A stretch of 64,000 nt of DNA from Scatomorpha sp040765295 (GCA_040765295.1 JAXGSB010000001.1:868001-932000); one strand, 5' to 3'. Positions 24,299 through 33,514 are shown, counted from the stretch's first letter. Notes: a model not told the origin generated them from the letters alone. A program made the numbers and translations.

Positions 24299-24537
24299 AA
24301 CAGTGCTAAAATATTTCTTGGAAGATATACAATTTGCAGATTTACTTTTTTATCACGGACATGTTATTCAAAATTCTACGGCATTATCGTGCGCATGTCA
24401 ATTGCTGTAGAGAGTGAGATACCAACCGTAGAATCAGCTGATTGATAAGCCTTTTCACAGCAAAAATATGCGCATTGTACTCGCAAGCATCAAAAGTTTT
24501 ACTCAAATTTTAACACGTGCAAAGGAAGGAGTAGGGT

Positions 24538-25467
24538 ATGAGCATTACAAAAGAACAGATAAGGGAAGTTAAAAGCAGAGGTTTCCTATTGAATAGGGGA
24601 ACAGAGCGCTTTTCAGGCCGAATTGTCACAGCCGCCGGGCTTTTCACACCCGACGAGCTTCGCACTGTTGCAGAGGTTGCAGAAAAATTCGGCAACGGCA
24701 AAGTGATTATGACGTCGCGTCTTGCTGCAGAATTAGAGGGAATTCCTTTTGAAAAAATCCCCGAGGCCGAAAAATTTGCAAATGAGCATGGGCTGTATTT
24801 CGGCGGCACCGGCGCAAAGATAAGGCCCGTCACCGCTTGCAAAGGCACGACGTGTATTTACGGAAATATTGACACGCAGACGCTTGCAAAACTTATATAT
24901 GACAAATTCTATATAGGCATGAAAGATATAAAACTCCCTCATAAGTTCAAAATCGGTGTCGGCGGCTGTCCCAACAGCTGCATGAAGCCAAGCCTTAACG
25001 ATTTGGGAATAGAGGGCTGCAAGGCATTCTCATTCGACGCGGAGCTTTGCCGCGGCTGCAAAAAGTGCGGAGTTTTGGAAAGCTGTCCGTCAAGGGCGGT
25101 TTCCATGCTTGGCGACAAGGCGGTCATCGACGAGAGCGAATGTACAAAGTGCGGTCTATGTGTCGGCAAATGTCCTTTTGGCGCAGTTCCGAAGGAGGCC
25201 GAATCGGTCTGCCGCATTTATGTCGGCGGCACTTGGGGCAAAAAACAGCGGATGGGAACTCTGCTTCCCGGCACCTATTCTTTTGCTGAGATTCCCGATT
25301 TAATTGAGAAGGTGATGCTCTGGTTCAAAGAAAACGCCTATCTTAAAGAGCGCCTCGGGGCCGCCATTGACAGGCTCGGAACCGATAAGCTTATAGCGGC
25401 TCTTGCAACAAATGACCTTCTCGATAGGAAAGAAGAAATCCTTGCCGCGCCGATTAAAGAAAGATAA
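24538..25467 (+). CDS. Siroheme/4Fe-4S sulfite or nitrite reductase-like protein with ferredoxin domain (AsrC-like)
   Basis: 309 residues. Residues 1-70 are the nitrite/sulfite reductase half-domain. The siroheme-coupled cluster ligands are visible as CKGTTC (near 101-106) and GGCPNSCMK (near 141-149). Residues 160-225 hold two 4Fe-4S ferredoxin motifs (CRGCKKCGVLESCP and CTKCGLCVGKCP). This matches AsrC-like anaerobic sulfite reductase subunits and related stand-alone enzymes; no asrA/asrB neighbours are present, so the electron donor is unknown. Divergent to the ABC importer. Confidence 0.8.
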   Translation: MSITKEQIREVKSRGFLLNRGTERFSGRIVTAAGLFTPDELRTVAEVAEKFGNGKVIMTSRLAAELEGIPFEKIPEAEKFANEHGLYFGGTGAKIRPVTACKGTTCIYGNIDTQTLAKLIYDKFYIGMKDIKLPHKFKIGVGGCPNSCMKPSLNDLGIEGCKAFSFDAELCRGCKKCGVLESCPSRAVSMLGDKAVIDESECTKCGLCVGKCPFGAVPKEAESVCRIYVGGTWGKKQRMGTLLPGTYSFAEIPDLIEKVMLWFKENAYLKERLGAAIDRLGTDKLIAALATNDLLDRKEEILAAPIKER

Positions 25468-25492
25468 TATAGTTTTCAAAAACCATAAAAAA

Positions 25493-25526
25493 GGGAAGTT
25501 GTTTAAAACAGCTTCCCTATATTTTT
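25493..25526. terminator. Bidirectional terminator between reductase and trkH
   Basis: GGGAAG-T-TGTTT (from 25493) pairs with AAACA-G-CTTCCC (to 25517), followed by TATATTTTT; the opposite strand also ends in T-rich sequence. It serves converging genes. Confidence 0.7.
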
Positions 25527-25549
25527 ATCAAACATCCCTCAACAAAAAC

Positions 25550-27004
25550 TTATGACCTTTTCCACGTCTTTCTAGAGAGCAAAATAAGCACCGGATAAAT
25601 CTCAAGACGACCCATAATCATCGTGATACTCAGTAAAATCTTTGAAAAAGCGGATAATTTAGCGTACTCTCCGCTTGGGCCAAGTAAGTCCAAACTTGCC
25701 CCGATGTTGCTTAAGCATGAAATAACGGCGTTAAATGCTCCGCTGAATGATTGGGTGTCAAAGCTGATTAAGAGTAAAACTATAAAGAACACGCCCATGT
25801 AAGTTGCCAGATAAAAGTTTATTGATCTTAAAATCGGAGTTTCCAGCTGCTTGTTATCATATGTGATGGGAAGCACTCGTTGAGGTGATATCATCCGCCT
25901 TATTTCCTGCTTAATCGATTTAATAAATACCGAGATGCGAACAACTTTTAAACCGGATGTTGTCGAGCCGGACATGCCGCCAACAAACATTAAAAAAAGC
26001 AAGACTATATAGCTTGGAACCGGCCAAGGTTCAATGTTCACATTTGTATAAGCGGTTGTAGAACTGACTGAAGTTACATTAAATAAGGCGTTTTTAAAGG
26101 CAATCCAGAGATTGTTATAGACAGGGAAGATATTGATAGTGATAAAGAGAGTGCAGACAATCACAATTCCCACATACCACCACAGCTCTTCGCTTTTCAA
26201 CACTCGTTTAATCTTGCCGACAAAAATCAGATAGAAGAAGTCAAAACTCATTCCGAAGATGAACATTGCCACAGATAAGAGTATTTCCAAGTATGGGCTG
26301 TTGTAGAACAAAATTGAATCGGGGTGAATGTTAAAGCCTCCGGTAGCGGCAGCGCCCATCGAAAGAAGCAAGGATTCAAAAAAGGGGACACCACCAAAAA
26401 AGATTAATAATGCAAGAATCAGAGTCATCGACAAATAGATAAAATATAAAATTCTAATTGACTTACTGACTCGCGACTCAACCTTGCCAAAGACAGGTCC
26501 CGGGAGCTCTGCTCGCATTATGTAAACCCCTTTGGCGCCGAAATTGGGAATTATTTGGACAATAAATACCAGCATTCCCATGCCGCCGATAAGCAGGGTG
26601 AATGAACGCCAAAAAAGAAGCGACTCGGGAAGTGCGTGCATAGTTGAACTTAGTACGCTTGCTCCCGTTGTTGTAAATCCTGAAACAGATTCAAAATATG
26701 CATCGATAGGATTTGGAATTGCGCCGCTCATTACAAAGGGTATTGCTCCGAAAAACGGCAAAACAAACCATGCCAAAGCGGCCAGTATCAACCCTTCGTG
26801 AGCATAGAAATCTTTGTTGTCAGGTTCTTTTAAACTTATTAAGCCTCCGACAACTTCGCAAATGAGAATAGTGGCTCCAAAGGAGAGTAAAACCGTAAGA
26901 CTGTTTTTGTAAAAGAGCCCTACCGCCATGGGAGCAACTAACAAAGCGCCCAGCACTTGGATAAGTTTCCCGAGGATGTAATAAATATATGAGCGATTTA
27001 TCAT
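25550..27004 (-). CDS. trkH: TrkH-family potassium uptake membrane protein
   Basis: 484 residues with eight or more membrane segments and pore loops containing the filter-like Gly motifs: SGFTTTGASVL, GAAATGGFNIHPDS, SVSSTTAYTNVN region and SNIGASLDLLGP. It forms the K+ pore gated by the TrkA protein. Its start overlaps the trkA stop by 4 bases (ATGA), so the two are co-translated. Confidence 0.9.
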   Translation of the reverse strand: MINRSYIYYILGKLIQVLGALLVAPMAVGLFYKNSLTVLLSFGATILICEVVGGLISLKEPDNKDFYAHEGLILAALAWFVLPFFGAIPFVMSGAIPNPIDAYFESVSGFTTTGASVLSSTMHALPESLLFWRSFTLLIGGMGMLVFIVQIIPNFGAKGVYIMRAELPGPVFGKVESRVSKSIRILYFIYLSMTLILALLIFFGGVPFFESLLLSMGAAATGGFNIHPDSILFYNSPYLEILLSVAMFIFGMSFDFFYLIFVGKIKRVLKSEELWWYVGIVIVCTLFITINIFPVYNNLWIAFKNALFNVTSVSSTTAYTNVNIEPWPVPSYIVLLFLMFVGGMSGSTTSGLKVVRISVFIKSIKQEIRRMISPQRVLPITYDNKQLETPILRSINFYLATYMGVFFIVLLLISFDTQSFSGAFNAVISCLSNIGASLDLLGPSGEYAKLSAFSKILLSITMIMGRLEIYPVLILLSRKTWKRS

Positions 27005-28365
27005 TTCAATATCTCATCAAGCGCACGCACACGCTTTTTAACATCGACAATAATGACATAATCATCTTCCAATAAATAATCAGAGCCTTTTGGAATTATC
27101 TTAACTCCGTCACGAATAATAAGCACAACCAAAACGCGCTTATCAAGCGGCAACTCCATTATCATTTGATTGCACACCTTGTCGTTCTTAGATACGATAA
27201 ATTCAAGCACTTCCGAGTCTTTTGAAGTGCTTAAGCGAGCATATCCCAATAAAGGGTACTCATTTTGCTGCATCAGTGATCGAACTCTTCGAATAATAGC
27301 ATCCGAGATCGAAGTGCGAGGCGAAATGATTGCATCCAGATTATCGGCATGCAGCAGCTTAATCAAAGATGTTCGATTTACTTTAGTGATGTTCTTTTTA
27401 ACGCCCAGCGAGTGCGAATATAGAGAGAAGATCAGGTTTTCTTCGTCATAGTTTGTCAGGCCAATTGCGACATCATGCTTTGGCAAGCGGTGTTCCAGCA
27501 AAAATGAATGCTCCGAACCGTCGCCCAAAATAACCTCATTATCCGGGAAAGCTGCTGCCAGCTGTAGAGCTCGGTCACTGTTTAATTCAATGATTTTTGT
27601 CCTCATTTTCCGTTTATTTAACTCGGGAAGCAAATACTCGCAAATTCTGCTTCCGCCATGTATAAATACAGAGTTAAAGCGAGTATTTTTTTTATGGCCG
27701 GCTAAAAAAACAAGTTTGTGATAGTCCTCGTTAGAGGCGATGACATTCAAGTATGTGTCAGCCTCAATAAGCGTATGGCCTCTAGGGATAACAACTTCTT
27801 CCGTATTTCTGTTTTCAATCGTGCAAATAACGACATCCTTAACAATAGAGCGCACTTCCTGCACACTAAGCCCAACAATTTCACTGCCCGGCATCACACG
27901 AAAACATATCATCTGAACCTCGTTGTTGTGAAGCGGCTCGACGAAGCTTGCAGTCGGATAATCAATAACATGGAGAATTTGAGTTGCTGCCTCCAAGTCC
28001 TGATTTATAAAGTAATCAATTTTAAAATGTTCGGCTATAAATTCTTCGTTCTTTGTATACTCCAAACCTCTGGCGCGAATAATACGGTATGGAGCGCCAA
28101 GCGTATAGGCTATATGTGCCGAGATTAAATTTACCTCGTCGTTAGCGGTTACCGCGATAAAGGCATGGCAGAGATCAATATTGGCCTGTTTTAAAATTTC
28201 AAGATCGGTTCCCGAGCCCACGATGCCTTGTATATCGAGCTCTTCAACCAATTTGCTGACCAACACGCTATCGGTATCAATGAGAGTAATTTCATGGCCG
28301 TCTTGATTGAGATCATAACAGAGTTCCTGTCCCAATTTGCCGCCGCCAACAATAACAATCTCCAT
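27001..28365 (-). CDS. trkA: TrkA-family potassium uptake regulator
   Basis: 454 residues, two TrkA-N/TrkA-C units: N-terminal Rossmann motif GGGKLGQELCYDLNQDGHEITLID and a second Rossmann-like unit after residue 225 (FIHGGSRICEYLLPEL), each followed by a ligand-binding TrkA-C domain. This is the double-length form. It binds NAD(H) or adenine nucleotides and gates TrkH. First gene of the trkAH pair. Confidence 0.92.
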   Translation of the reverse strand: MEIVIVGGGKLGQELCYDLNQDGHEITLIDTDSVLVSKLVEELDIQGIVGSGTDLEILKQANIDLCHAFIAVTANDEVNLISAHIAYTLGAPYRIIRARGLEYTKNEEFIAEHFKIDYFINQDLEAATQILHVIDYPTASFVEPLHNNEVQMICFRVMPGSEIVGLSVQEVRSIVKDVVICTIENRNTEEVVIPRGHTLIEADTYLNVIASNEDYHKLVFLAGHKKNTRFNSVFIHGGSRICEYLLPELNKRKMRTKIIELNSDRALQLAAAFPDNEVILGDGSEHSFLLEHRLPKHDVAIGLTNYDEENLIFSLYSHSLGVKKNITKVNRTSLIKLLHADNLDAIISPRTSISDAIIRRVRSLMQQNEYPLLGYARLSTSKDSEVLEFIVSKNDKVCNQMIMELPLDKRVLVVLIIRDGVKIIPKGSDYLLEDDYVIIVDVKKRVRALDEILK

Positions 28366-28404
28366 TATTTATTGCACCTCTTTAAAATCAGAGAAAAAGT
28401 AATA

Positions 28405-28929
28405 CTATCCAAGCACACTGTCACTTTGAACGGGAAATACCGTCGAAAACAACTCCGCAAAATCCGCCATCCACTCGCTGTCAGGGTTTCCGTTCATATA
28501 AAAGTTGATTTTTTCACCTGATGCATACTCGCAGTGGAGGTGGCAGGGTTCACATTGATAGGGCAGACCGCTGGTCACTCTGTTTGTGCCGTTGAAGCTT
28601 GCCAAACCGTGCTTGTCGATTATTTCTTGTAAGCTCAGCATAAATTCAGCGCCGACTTCAATTTTTGTTTCCTCTGAATAGGATTTCGAAGTGAGCGCTA
28701 CAGTTCCGTCGGCCTGTTTTTCTGCGCTAAAGTCATGGCGTGTATATCCGCCTGCTCTGTCGGCATGTATAAAATATGTCTTAAAAAGCGTTATGTCTTT
28801 TGACTCTATTGTCTTGGGAGCGTTTTTATTCGACCGATCGGTGACTCCGCCCGGCATCTCGTTTGCAGATGCGCATGAAGGCAAAAACACGGCTAGAGCA
28901 AGTATAAGAATAAAATAAAACGGTTTCAT
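28405..28929 (-). CDS. Lipoprotein of unknown function
   Basis: 174 residues; signal peptide with lipobox-like LPSCA (Cys19). The domain (ITLFKTYFIHADRAGGYTRHDFSAEKQ ... LQEIIDKHGLASFNG) resembles a widespread clostridial domain of unknown function that measures or binds at the cell surface. It lies 39 bases upstream of trkA on the same strand. No role can be assigned. Confidence 0.55.
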   Translation of the reverse strand: MKPFYFILILALAVFLPSCASANEMPGGVTDRSNKNAPKTIESKDITLFKTYFIHADRAGGYTRHDFSAEKQADGTVALTSKSYSEETKIEVGAEFMLSLQEIIDKHGLASFNGTNRVTSGLPYQCEPCHLHCEYASGEKINFYMNGNPDSEWMADFAELFSTVFPVQSDSVLG

Positions 28930-29026
28930 AGCGAGCTCCTCATATAAAAATTGCTGTGTTATTATACCCTATTCACAGAGAATTTGTCTATTTCAGCATG
29001 ACGCATCTTTTTAGCTATCATAAAAG

Positions 29027-29067
29027 TTGTCAGAGGAGTTGACAAGCGAGGAAATAAACAATAGAAT
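29027..29067 (+). promoter_or_regulatory. Promoter with overlapping inverted-repeat operator for MarR-MATE pair
   Basis: TTGACA (29039-29044), 17-bp spacer and TAGAAT (29062-29067). An inverted repeat TTGTCA (29027-29032) / TGACAA (29040-29045) overlaps the -35, a usual place for autorepression by the MarR protein encoded 37 bases downstream. Confidence 0.6.
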
Positions 29068-29103
29068 CAGAAATCCGAATTCGTATATTAAAGGAGCGCT
29101 TTT

Positions 29104-29571
29104 ATGGATAGATTTACTTTTTTCCGTATGCTCGGCGAGGCGGTATACCGCATTGACAGCGCATACGATATATTTTCAAAAAACGCCGGAATCAAGCCGA
29201 ATATGCTGTGGCTGCTCTCTGCGCTCAACGACGGTAAAAAACATACGCAGAGCCAGATTTGCTGGGACTGGAACTATCCGAGAACCACTGTAAATACTCT
29301 TGTCAAGGAGCTGGAGCAGCAGGGCTATGTTGTGCTGAATCCCGTCGCAGGAACACGGCGCGAGCTACACATCGAGCTGACTTCGGAAGGGAAGGTATAT
29401 GCAGACAGTCTGCTTCGCGCCGTCTATGAAGCGGAGGACAAGCTGTTTAATCGATATTTCCAAAATCGCGATACGGAATTTGTCAATCAGCTGAATGTGT
29501 TTTCCAATGCAATGAAGTCTTTTTTCTATACGGGCGATTATGAAGAACCGGCTCAAAAAGATTTACAGTAA
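29104..29571 (+). CDS. MarR-family transcriptional regulator
   Basis: 155 residues; winged helix with QSQICWDWNYPRTTVNTLVKELEQQGYVVL as recognition region and RRELHIELTSEGK as wing. MarR proteins bind small aromatic ligands and repress adjacent efflux genes; the next gene is a MATE exporter 43 bases on. The start has an AAAGGAG site. The upstream inverted repeat is the probable operator. Confidence 0.85.
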   Translation: MDRFTFFRMLGEAVYRIDSAYDIFSKNAGIKPNMLWLLSALNDGKKHTQSQICWDWNYPRTTVNTLVKELEQQGYVVLNPVAGTRRELHIELTSEGKVYADSLLRAVYEAEDKLFNRYFQNRDTEFVNQLNVFSNAMKSFFYTGDYEEPAQKDLQ

Positions 29572-29614
29572 AAAAGCGTTTTACTTAATATATTTAAGGA
29601 GTAAATAAAACGGT

Positions 29615-30964
29615 ATGAAAACCGCTGTTTTAAAGCAAAGAACAGAGCTCAAACCACAGCTTTTGCGTGTGTGGAAGCTGAGCGTCCCCGCAATCTTGAC
29701 ACAAATTACAACCATTGCCATGCAATACATCGATTCGGCAATGGTCGGACATCTGGGCGCAAACGCATCCGCATCCATCGGTTTAGTCTCGACCACAACA
29801 TGGATGATGGGCGGTGTGGGTACTGCCGTGGCCGCAGGCTTTGCTGTGCAGCTTGCGCAATACATCGGCGCAAACGAGCCGCACAATGCTCGGCGGGTCG
29901 TTAGGCATGGCCTTCTAAGCTCGCTGATCATATCGCTTCTTGTCATGTTTCTCGGTATTGCTGTCGCCGAATCGTTGCCCCGCTGGCTGGGAGGAGAGAG
30001 AGTCCTGTGGAAGGATGCAAGCGCCTATTTCTTTGTATTTGCCATCACCATACCGTTTTTGGAATTGAACTGGATAGCTGCAAGTTTTCTTCAGAGCGCG
30101 GGCAATATGGTGGTTCCCAGTGTCATGAACGCAGTGATGTGCCTACTAGACGTAGTATTCAATGCATTCTTTATTCCTCGATACGGAGTGCTCGGTGCAG
30201 GGATAGGCACCTGTCTTGCTACAGTTGTTATATGCTTTGCAGAACTTTGGTACTGTTGCTTCCGATACGAACTGCTGCGAATTAATCGGAAGGAAAGCTG
30301 TCCTTTTGATTCGAGCATCCTCAAGCGCGCATTGAAAATCGGCACTCCTGTAGGTGTGCAGGCCATTGCCATGGCGGGTTCATCGGTAGTGTCCACTGCG
30401 ATTATTGCGCCGCTGGGCGCGGTTTCCATTGCAGCGCACACCTTTGCCATAACGGCGGAAAGCCTCTGTTATATGCCGGCTTACGGTATATCTATGGCGG
30501 CTTCAACCTTGGTAGGTCAGAGCATAGGCGCGAGAGATTACCGGATTGCGCGGCGTTACGGATATATTTCCGTGGCCTTTGGCTGCGCCATGATGACGTT
30601 TACAGGAATCATAATGTATATTTTCTGCCCATATGTGTTTGCATTTCTCACCCCGGTAGAAGAGGTGCGGATAATGGCTACTCAGATTCTGCGCATCGGT
30701 CTGATTGCCGAGCCTCTTTTCGGCGTGGCTATGATCTCTTCCGGAGCTTTGCGCGGCGCCGAGGATACGCTGGTACCCAGCCTCCTTAATCTCTTTAGTG
30801 TCTGGGTTGTGCGTCTGGGCCTTGCTTTCTATCTGGTTCCCCTCTACGGTATCCACGGCATGTGGGTGGCAATGACAATTGAATTGTGTTTTCGCGGCAT
30901 TATATTGTTAATTCGGCTTAGACGTTCAAAATATTTGAGATATGATTTAGCTAATAAAAGCTGA
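29615..30964 (+). CDS. MATE-family multidrug exporter (MarR-linked)
   Basis: 449 residues, twelve membrane segments in two homologous bundles, with WKLSVPAILTQITTIAMQYIDSAMVG at the start (MATE signature) and GTPVGVQAIAMAGSS in the second bundle. It is an Na+- or H+-driven exporter of cationic drugs. Co-transcribed with the MarR gene. The coding sequence is more GC-rich than the surrounding trk genes. Directly after its stop is a 17-bp copy of the tRNA-Pro anticodon arm. Confidence 0.88.
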   Translation: MKTAVLKQRTELKPQLLRVWKLSVPAILTQITTIAMQYIDSAMVGHLGANASASIGLVSTTTWMMGGVGTAVAAGFAVQLAQYIGANEPHNARRVVRHGLLSSLIISLLVMFLGIAVAESLPRWLGGERVLWKDASAYFFVFAITIPFLELNWIAASFLQSAGNMVVPSVMNAVMCLLDVVFNAFFIPRYGVLGAGIGTCLATVVICFAELWYCCFRYELLRINRKESCPFDSSILKRALKIGTPVGVQAIAMAGSSVVSTAIIAPLGAVSIAAHTFAITAESLCYMPAYGISMAASTLVGQSIGARDYRIARRYGYISVAFGCAMMTFTGIIMYIFCPYVFAFLTPVEEVRIMATQILRIGLIAEPLFGVAMISSGALRGAEDTLVPSLLNLFSVWVVRLGLAFYLVPLYGIHGMWVAMTIELCFRGIILLIRLRRSKYLRYDLANKS

Positions 30965-30967
30965 GTT

Positions 30968-30984
30968 CTTGAATGGGGTTCAAG
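30968..30984. repeat. Exact 17-bp copy of the tRNA-Pro anticodon arm
   Basis: CTTGAATGGGGTTCAAG matches the minus-strand tRNA-Pro anticodon stem-loop exactly, here in plus orientation and starting 3 bases after the MATE stop. The flanks do not match the tRNA. It may be a secondary attachment site or scar. Confidence 0.4.
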
Positions 30985-31016
30985 CTGCCCCCAATATCGG
31001 TCAAAAACATAATATG

Positions 31017-31046
31017 CTTCGGCTCTCCTTTTACGGAGAGCCGAAG
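31017..31046. terminator. Strong hairpin between MATE gene and mntP
   Basis: Perfect 12-bp stem CTTCGGCTCTCC / GGAGAGCCGAAG with a 6-nt loop, between converging genes. T-runs on either side are weak, but placement suggests a two-way terminator. Confidence 0.5.
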
Positions 31047-31077
31047 TTATGCCATAAGACATATTTAATTAACATGC

Positions 31078-31656
31078 TTAGCCCAAAATCCCCAGATGCT
31101 CCAGCAAAATCTTAACACCAAGCAAAATCAAAATAATACCGCCAACCATTTGTGCCTTATTCTCAAGCTTGCTGCCAAAAACATTGCCGATTTTTACGCC
31201 GGCTGTGCAGAAGACAAAGGTAAATGCGCCGATAAGTAAGACGGCAGCAAAGATGTTGACATTGCCGGCCATCGCGAGCGAAATTCCGGCGGCAAGCGCG
31301 TCAATAGATGTGGCAACCGCCATTAAAAACATGTTCTTAAAAGACATATCCGCATCAGCCTCGCAGCCCTCGCAATCACATTTCCCGTAGAAGGCTTCTC
31401 TTAACATATTTATGCCGATAAAGGCCAAGAGTACGAATGCTACCCAGTGGTCAATCGCCTGTATAACTCCTGCAAAAAGTCCGCCCAAAAAGAAGCCGAT
31501 CAAGGGCATAAGCGCCTGAAAGCCGCCAAACCATATGCCGCAGGTGAGTCCCGCTTTTAATGTCGCTTTTTTCATTGCCAAGCCCTTGCAAATCGAAACC
31601 GCAAAAGCGTCCATGCTAAGACCGACAGCCAAGAGCATCAGTTCACCAAAATTCAC
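31078..31656 (-). CDS. mntP: MntP-type manganese efflux pump
   Basis: 192 residues, six membrane segments, with the two conserved Asp-bearing helices: GLSMDAFAVSICKGLAMKK near the start and ATSIDALAAGISLAM in the middle. It exports Mn2+ to prevent toxicity. It has its own promoter and a perfect palindrome between promoter and start. Confidence 0.88.
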   Translation of the reverse strand: MNFGELMLLAVGLSMDAFAVSICKGLAMKKATLKAGLTCGIWFGGFQALMPLIGFFLGGLFAGVIQAIDHWVAFVLLAFIGINMLREAFYGKCDCEGCEADADMSFKNMFLMAVATSIDALAAGISLAMAGNVNIFAAVLLIGAFTFVFCTAGVKIGNVFGSKLENKAQMVGGIILILLGVKILLEHLGILG

Positions 31657-31700
31657 TAATAATTTCTCCCCGAGTACCCTGATTTATTAAGTATCAAAAC

Positions 31701-31756
31701 CAACAAATTATTTGTTGTCCATACAGGAGAATAGCAGAAAGCTATTACCCTTTCAA
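31701..31756 (-). promoter_or_regulatory. mntP promoter and palindromic operator
   Basis: Minus strand TTGAAA (31756-31751), 17-bp spacer, TATTCT (31733-31728). Downstream lies a perfect palindrome CAACAAAT-T-ATTTGTTG at 31701-31717, between promoter and ATG. It could bind a metal regulator such as an MntR/Fur-type protein or fold in the leader RNA. No recognisable yybP-ykoY riboswitch was seen. Confidence 0.4.
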
Positions 31757-31783
31757 CAATAAAATCCACTATTTCCAAAGTAT

Positions 31784-31821
31784 AATAAAAACTCCGACAA
31801 ATCAAAAGAGATTTGTCGGAG
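31784..31821 (-). terminator. Terminator after ilvD
   Basis: CTCCGACAAAT (31792-31802) pairs with ATTTGTCGGAG (31811-31821); on the minus strand it is followed by TTTTTATTA. It lies 35 bases past the ilvD stop. Confidence 0.8.
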
Positions 31822-31855
31822 CTGACTTATGCTTATTGTGTATTAATATTATGAA

Positions 31856-33514
31856 TTACTTCAGTATGGCGCCTTCGTCTGCAGATGTAACCATGCGCTG
31901 ATAGCGATAGAGCCAACCAGACTTGACGTTGGGTTCCGGCATTACCTGCTCGGCGCGGCGGCGGGCAAACTCTTCTTCAGTGACACGAGCGTGGATAGTA
32001 TAGTTGGGGATATCGACATCAATGATGTCGCCGTCTCGCAGCAGCCCAATCTCACCGCCGGCAGCGGCCTCGGGGGACACGTGGCCAATTGATGCGCCGC
32101 GGGAAGCGCCGGAGAAGCGGCCGTCAGTCAGCAGCGCCACTTCCTTATCCAGTCCCATGCCGGCCAGCGCGGAAGTGGGGACCAGCATCTCTCTCATGCC
32201 GGGGCCGCCCTTGGGGCCTTCAAAGATAATGACCACAATGTCGCCGGGCTTAATCTTACCGCCATAGATGGCCTCAACAGCCGCTTCCTCGTTGAGGAAC
32301 ACACGGGCGGTGCCGGAGTGCACCTGCATCTCGGGAGCCACGGCGCTGCGCTTGACCACACAGCCGTTCTTGGCAATGTTGCCGAAGAGAAAAGCCAAGC
32401 CGCCGGTCTTGCTGTAAGGATTGTCGATAGGACGGATAACTTCAGGGTTGTTATTAGCGGCAAAGGCTATGTTTTCGGCCATGGTCTTGCCGGAAACAGT
32501 CATCACGTCGCCGTGCAGGAATCCGGCATCAAGAAGCTGCTTCATCACGGCAGAAACACCGCCGGCGTAATAGAGCTGCTCCATAAAGTGATCGCCGGCA
32601 GGAGCCAGATGGCATAGATTGGGAACTTTTTCGCTTATCTCGTTGAACTTCTTAAGTCCAAGTTTTAGGCCGGCCTCATGAGCGATAGCGGGCAGATGCA
32701 GCGCACTGTTTGTGGAGCATCCCAGCGCCATATCCACTGCAATGGCATTCTCCAAAGCAGCTTCGGTGACGATGTCACGGGGACGGATGTTCTTTTCAAC
32801 CAGCTCCATAATCTTTTCGCCTGCTTTCTTGGCCAAGTGAATGCGAGCGGAGAAGGGAGCGGGGATAGTTCCGTTGCCGGGCAGAGCCAGACCCACCGCC
32901 TCGCATAAGCAGTTCATAGAGTTGGCCGTAAACATACCGGCGCAGGAACCGCAGCTGGGGCAGCAGACCTCTTCACGATAACCCAGTTCCTTGTCGTCAA
33001 TTATGCCGGCCTTATAAGCGCCGACTGCCTCGAACATTTGCGAAAGACCGGTGAGAGTGCCGTGAATATTGCCGGCCATCATGGGACCGCCGGAAATCAC
33101 TATGGAGGGGATATTCAGCCGAAGAGCGGCCATCATCATGCCGGGAACAATCTTGTCGCAGTTGGTGACCAACACAAGTCCGTCAAAGCAGTGGCCGGCG
33201 CCCAGTGTTTCAACAGAATCGGCAATCAGTTCTCGAGAGGGCAGGGAATACCTCATCCCCTCGTGGCCCATAACAATACCGTCGCATACACCGATAGCGG
33301 GCACCAGCACCGGAGTACCGCCTGCGGCATAAATACCGGCCCTGGCGGCTTCTGTCACCTTATCCAAATGGACATGACCGGGAATAATCTCGCTGTAAGA
33401 TGACACAAGACCAATCAGGGGCTTATTGATGTCATCCGCCGTGAAACCTGACGCATAGAAAAGTGACCTGTGCGGAGCGCGCTCCGGACCTTTTGTTACC
33501 TTATCGCTTATCAT
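31856..33514 (-). CDS. ilvD: Dihydroxy-acid dehydratase
   Basis: 552 residues, full length for the family. Iron-sulfur cysteines in VTNCDKIVPG and CCPSCGSCAGMFTANSMN, and DGRFSGASRG near the C-terminus are diagnostic. It catalyses dehydration of dihydroxy-acids in valine, isoleucine and leucine synthesis. No other ilv genes are adjacent and I saw no T-box leader in the short upstream gap. Confidence 0.95.
   Translation of the reverse strand: MISDKVTKGPERAPHRSLFYASGFTADDINKPLIGLVSSYSEIIPGHVHLDKVTEAARAGIYAAGGTPVLVPAIGVCDGIVMGHEGMRYSLPSRELIADSVETLGAGHCFDGLVLVTNCDKIVPGMMMAALRLNIPSIVISGGPMMAGNIHGTLTGLSQMFEAVGAYKAGIIDDKELGYREEVCCPSCGSCAGMFTANSMNCLCEAVGLALPGNGTIPAPFSARIHLAKKAGEKIMELVEKNIRPRDIVTEAALENAIAVDMALGCSTNSALHLPAIAHEAGLKLGLKKFNEISEKVPNLCHLAPAGDHFMEQLYYAGGVSAVMKQLLDAGFLHGDVMTVSGKTMAENIAFAANNNPEVIRPIDNPYSKTGGLAFLFGNIAKNGCVVKRSAVAPEMQVHSGTARVFLNEEAAVEAIYGGKIKPGDIVVIIFEGPKGGPGMREMLVPTSALAGMGLDKEVALLTDGRFSGASRGASIGHVSPEAAAGGEIGLLRDGDIIDVDIPNYTIHARVTEEEFARRRAEQVMPEPNVKSGWLYRYQRMVTSADEGAILK

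Noticed and set aside
31657..31850. yybP-ykoY Mn2+ riboswitch ahead of mntP
   Set aside because: The conserved loop sequences of that riboswitch were not found; only a promoter, a palindrome and the ilvD terminator are visible.
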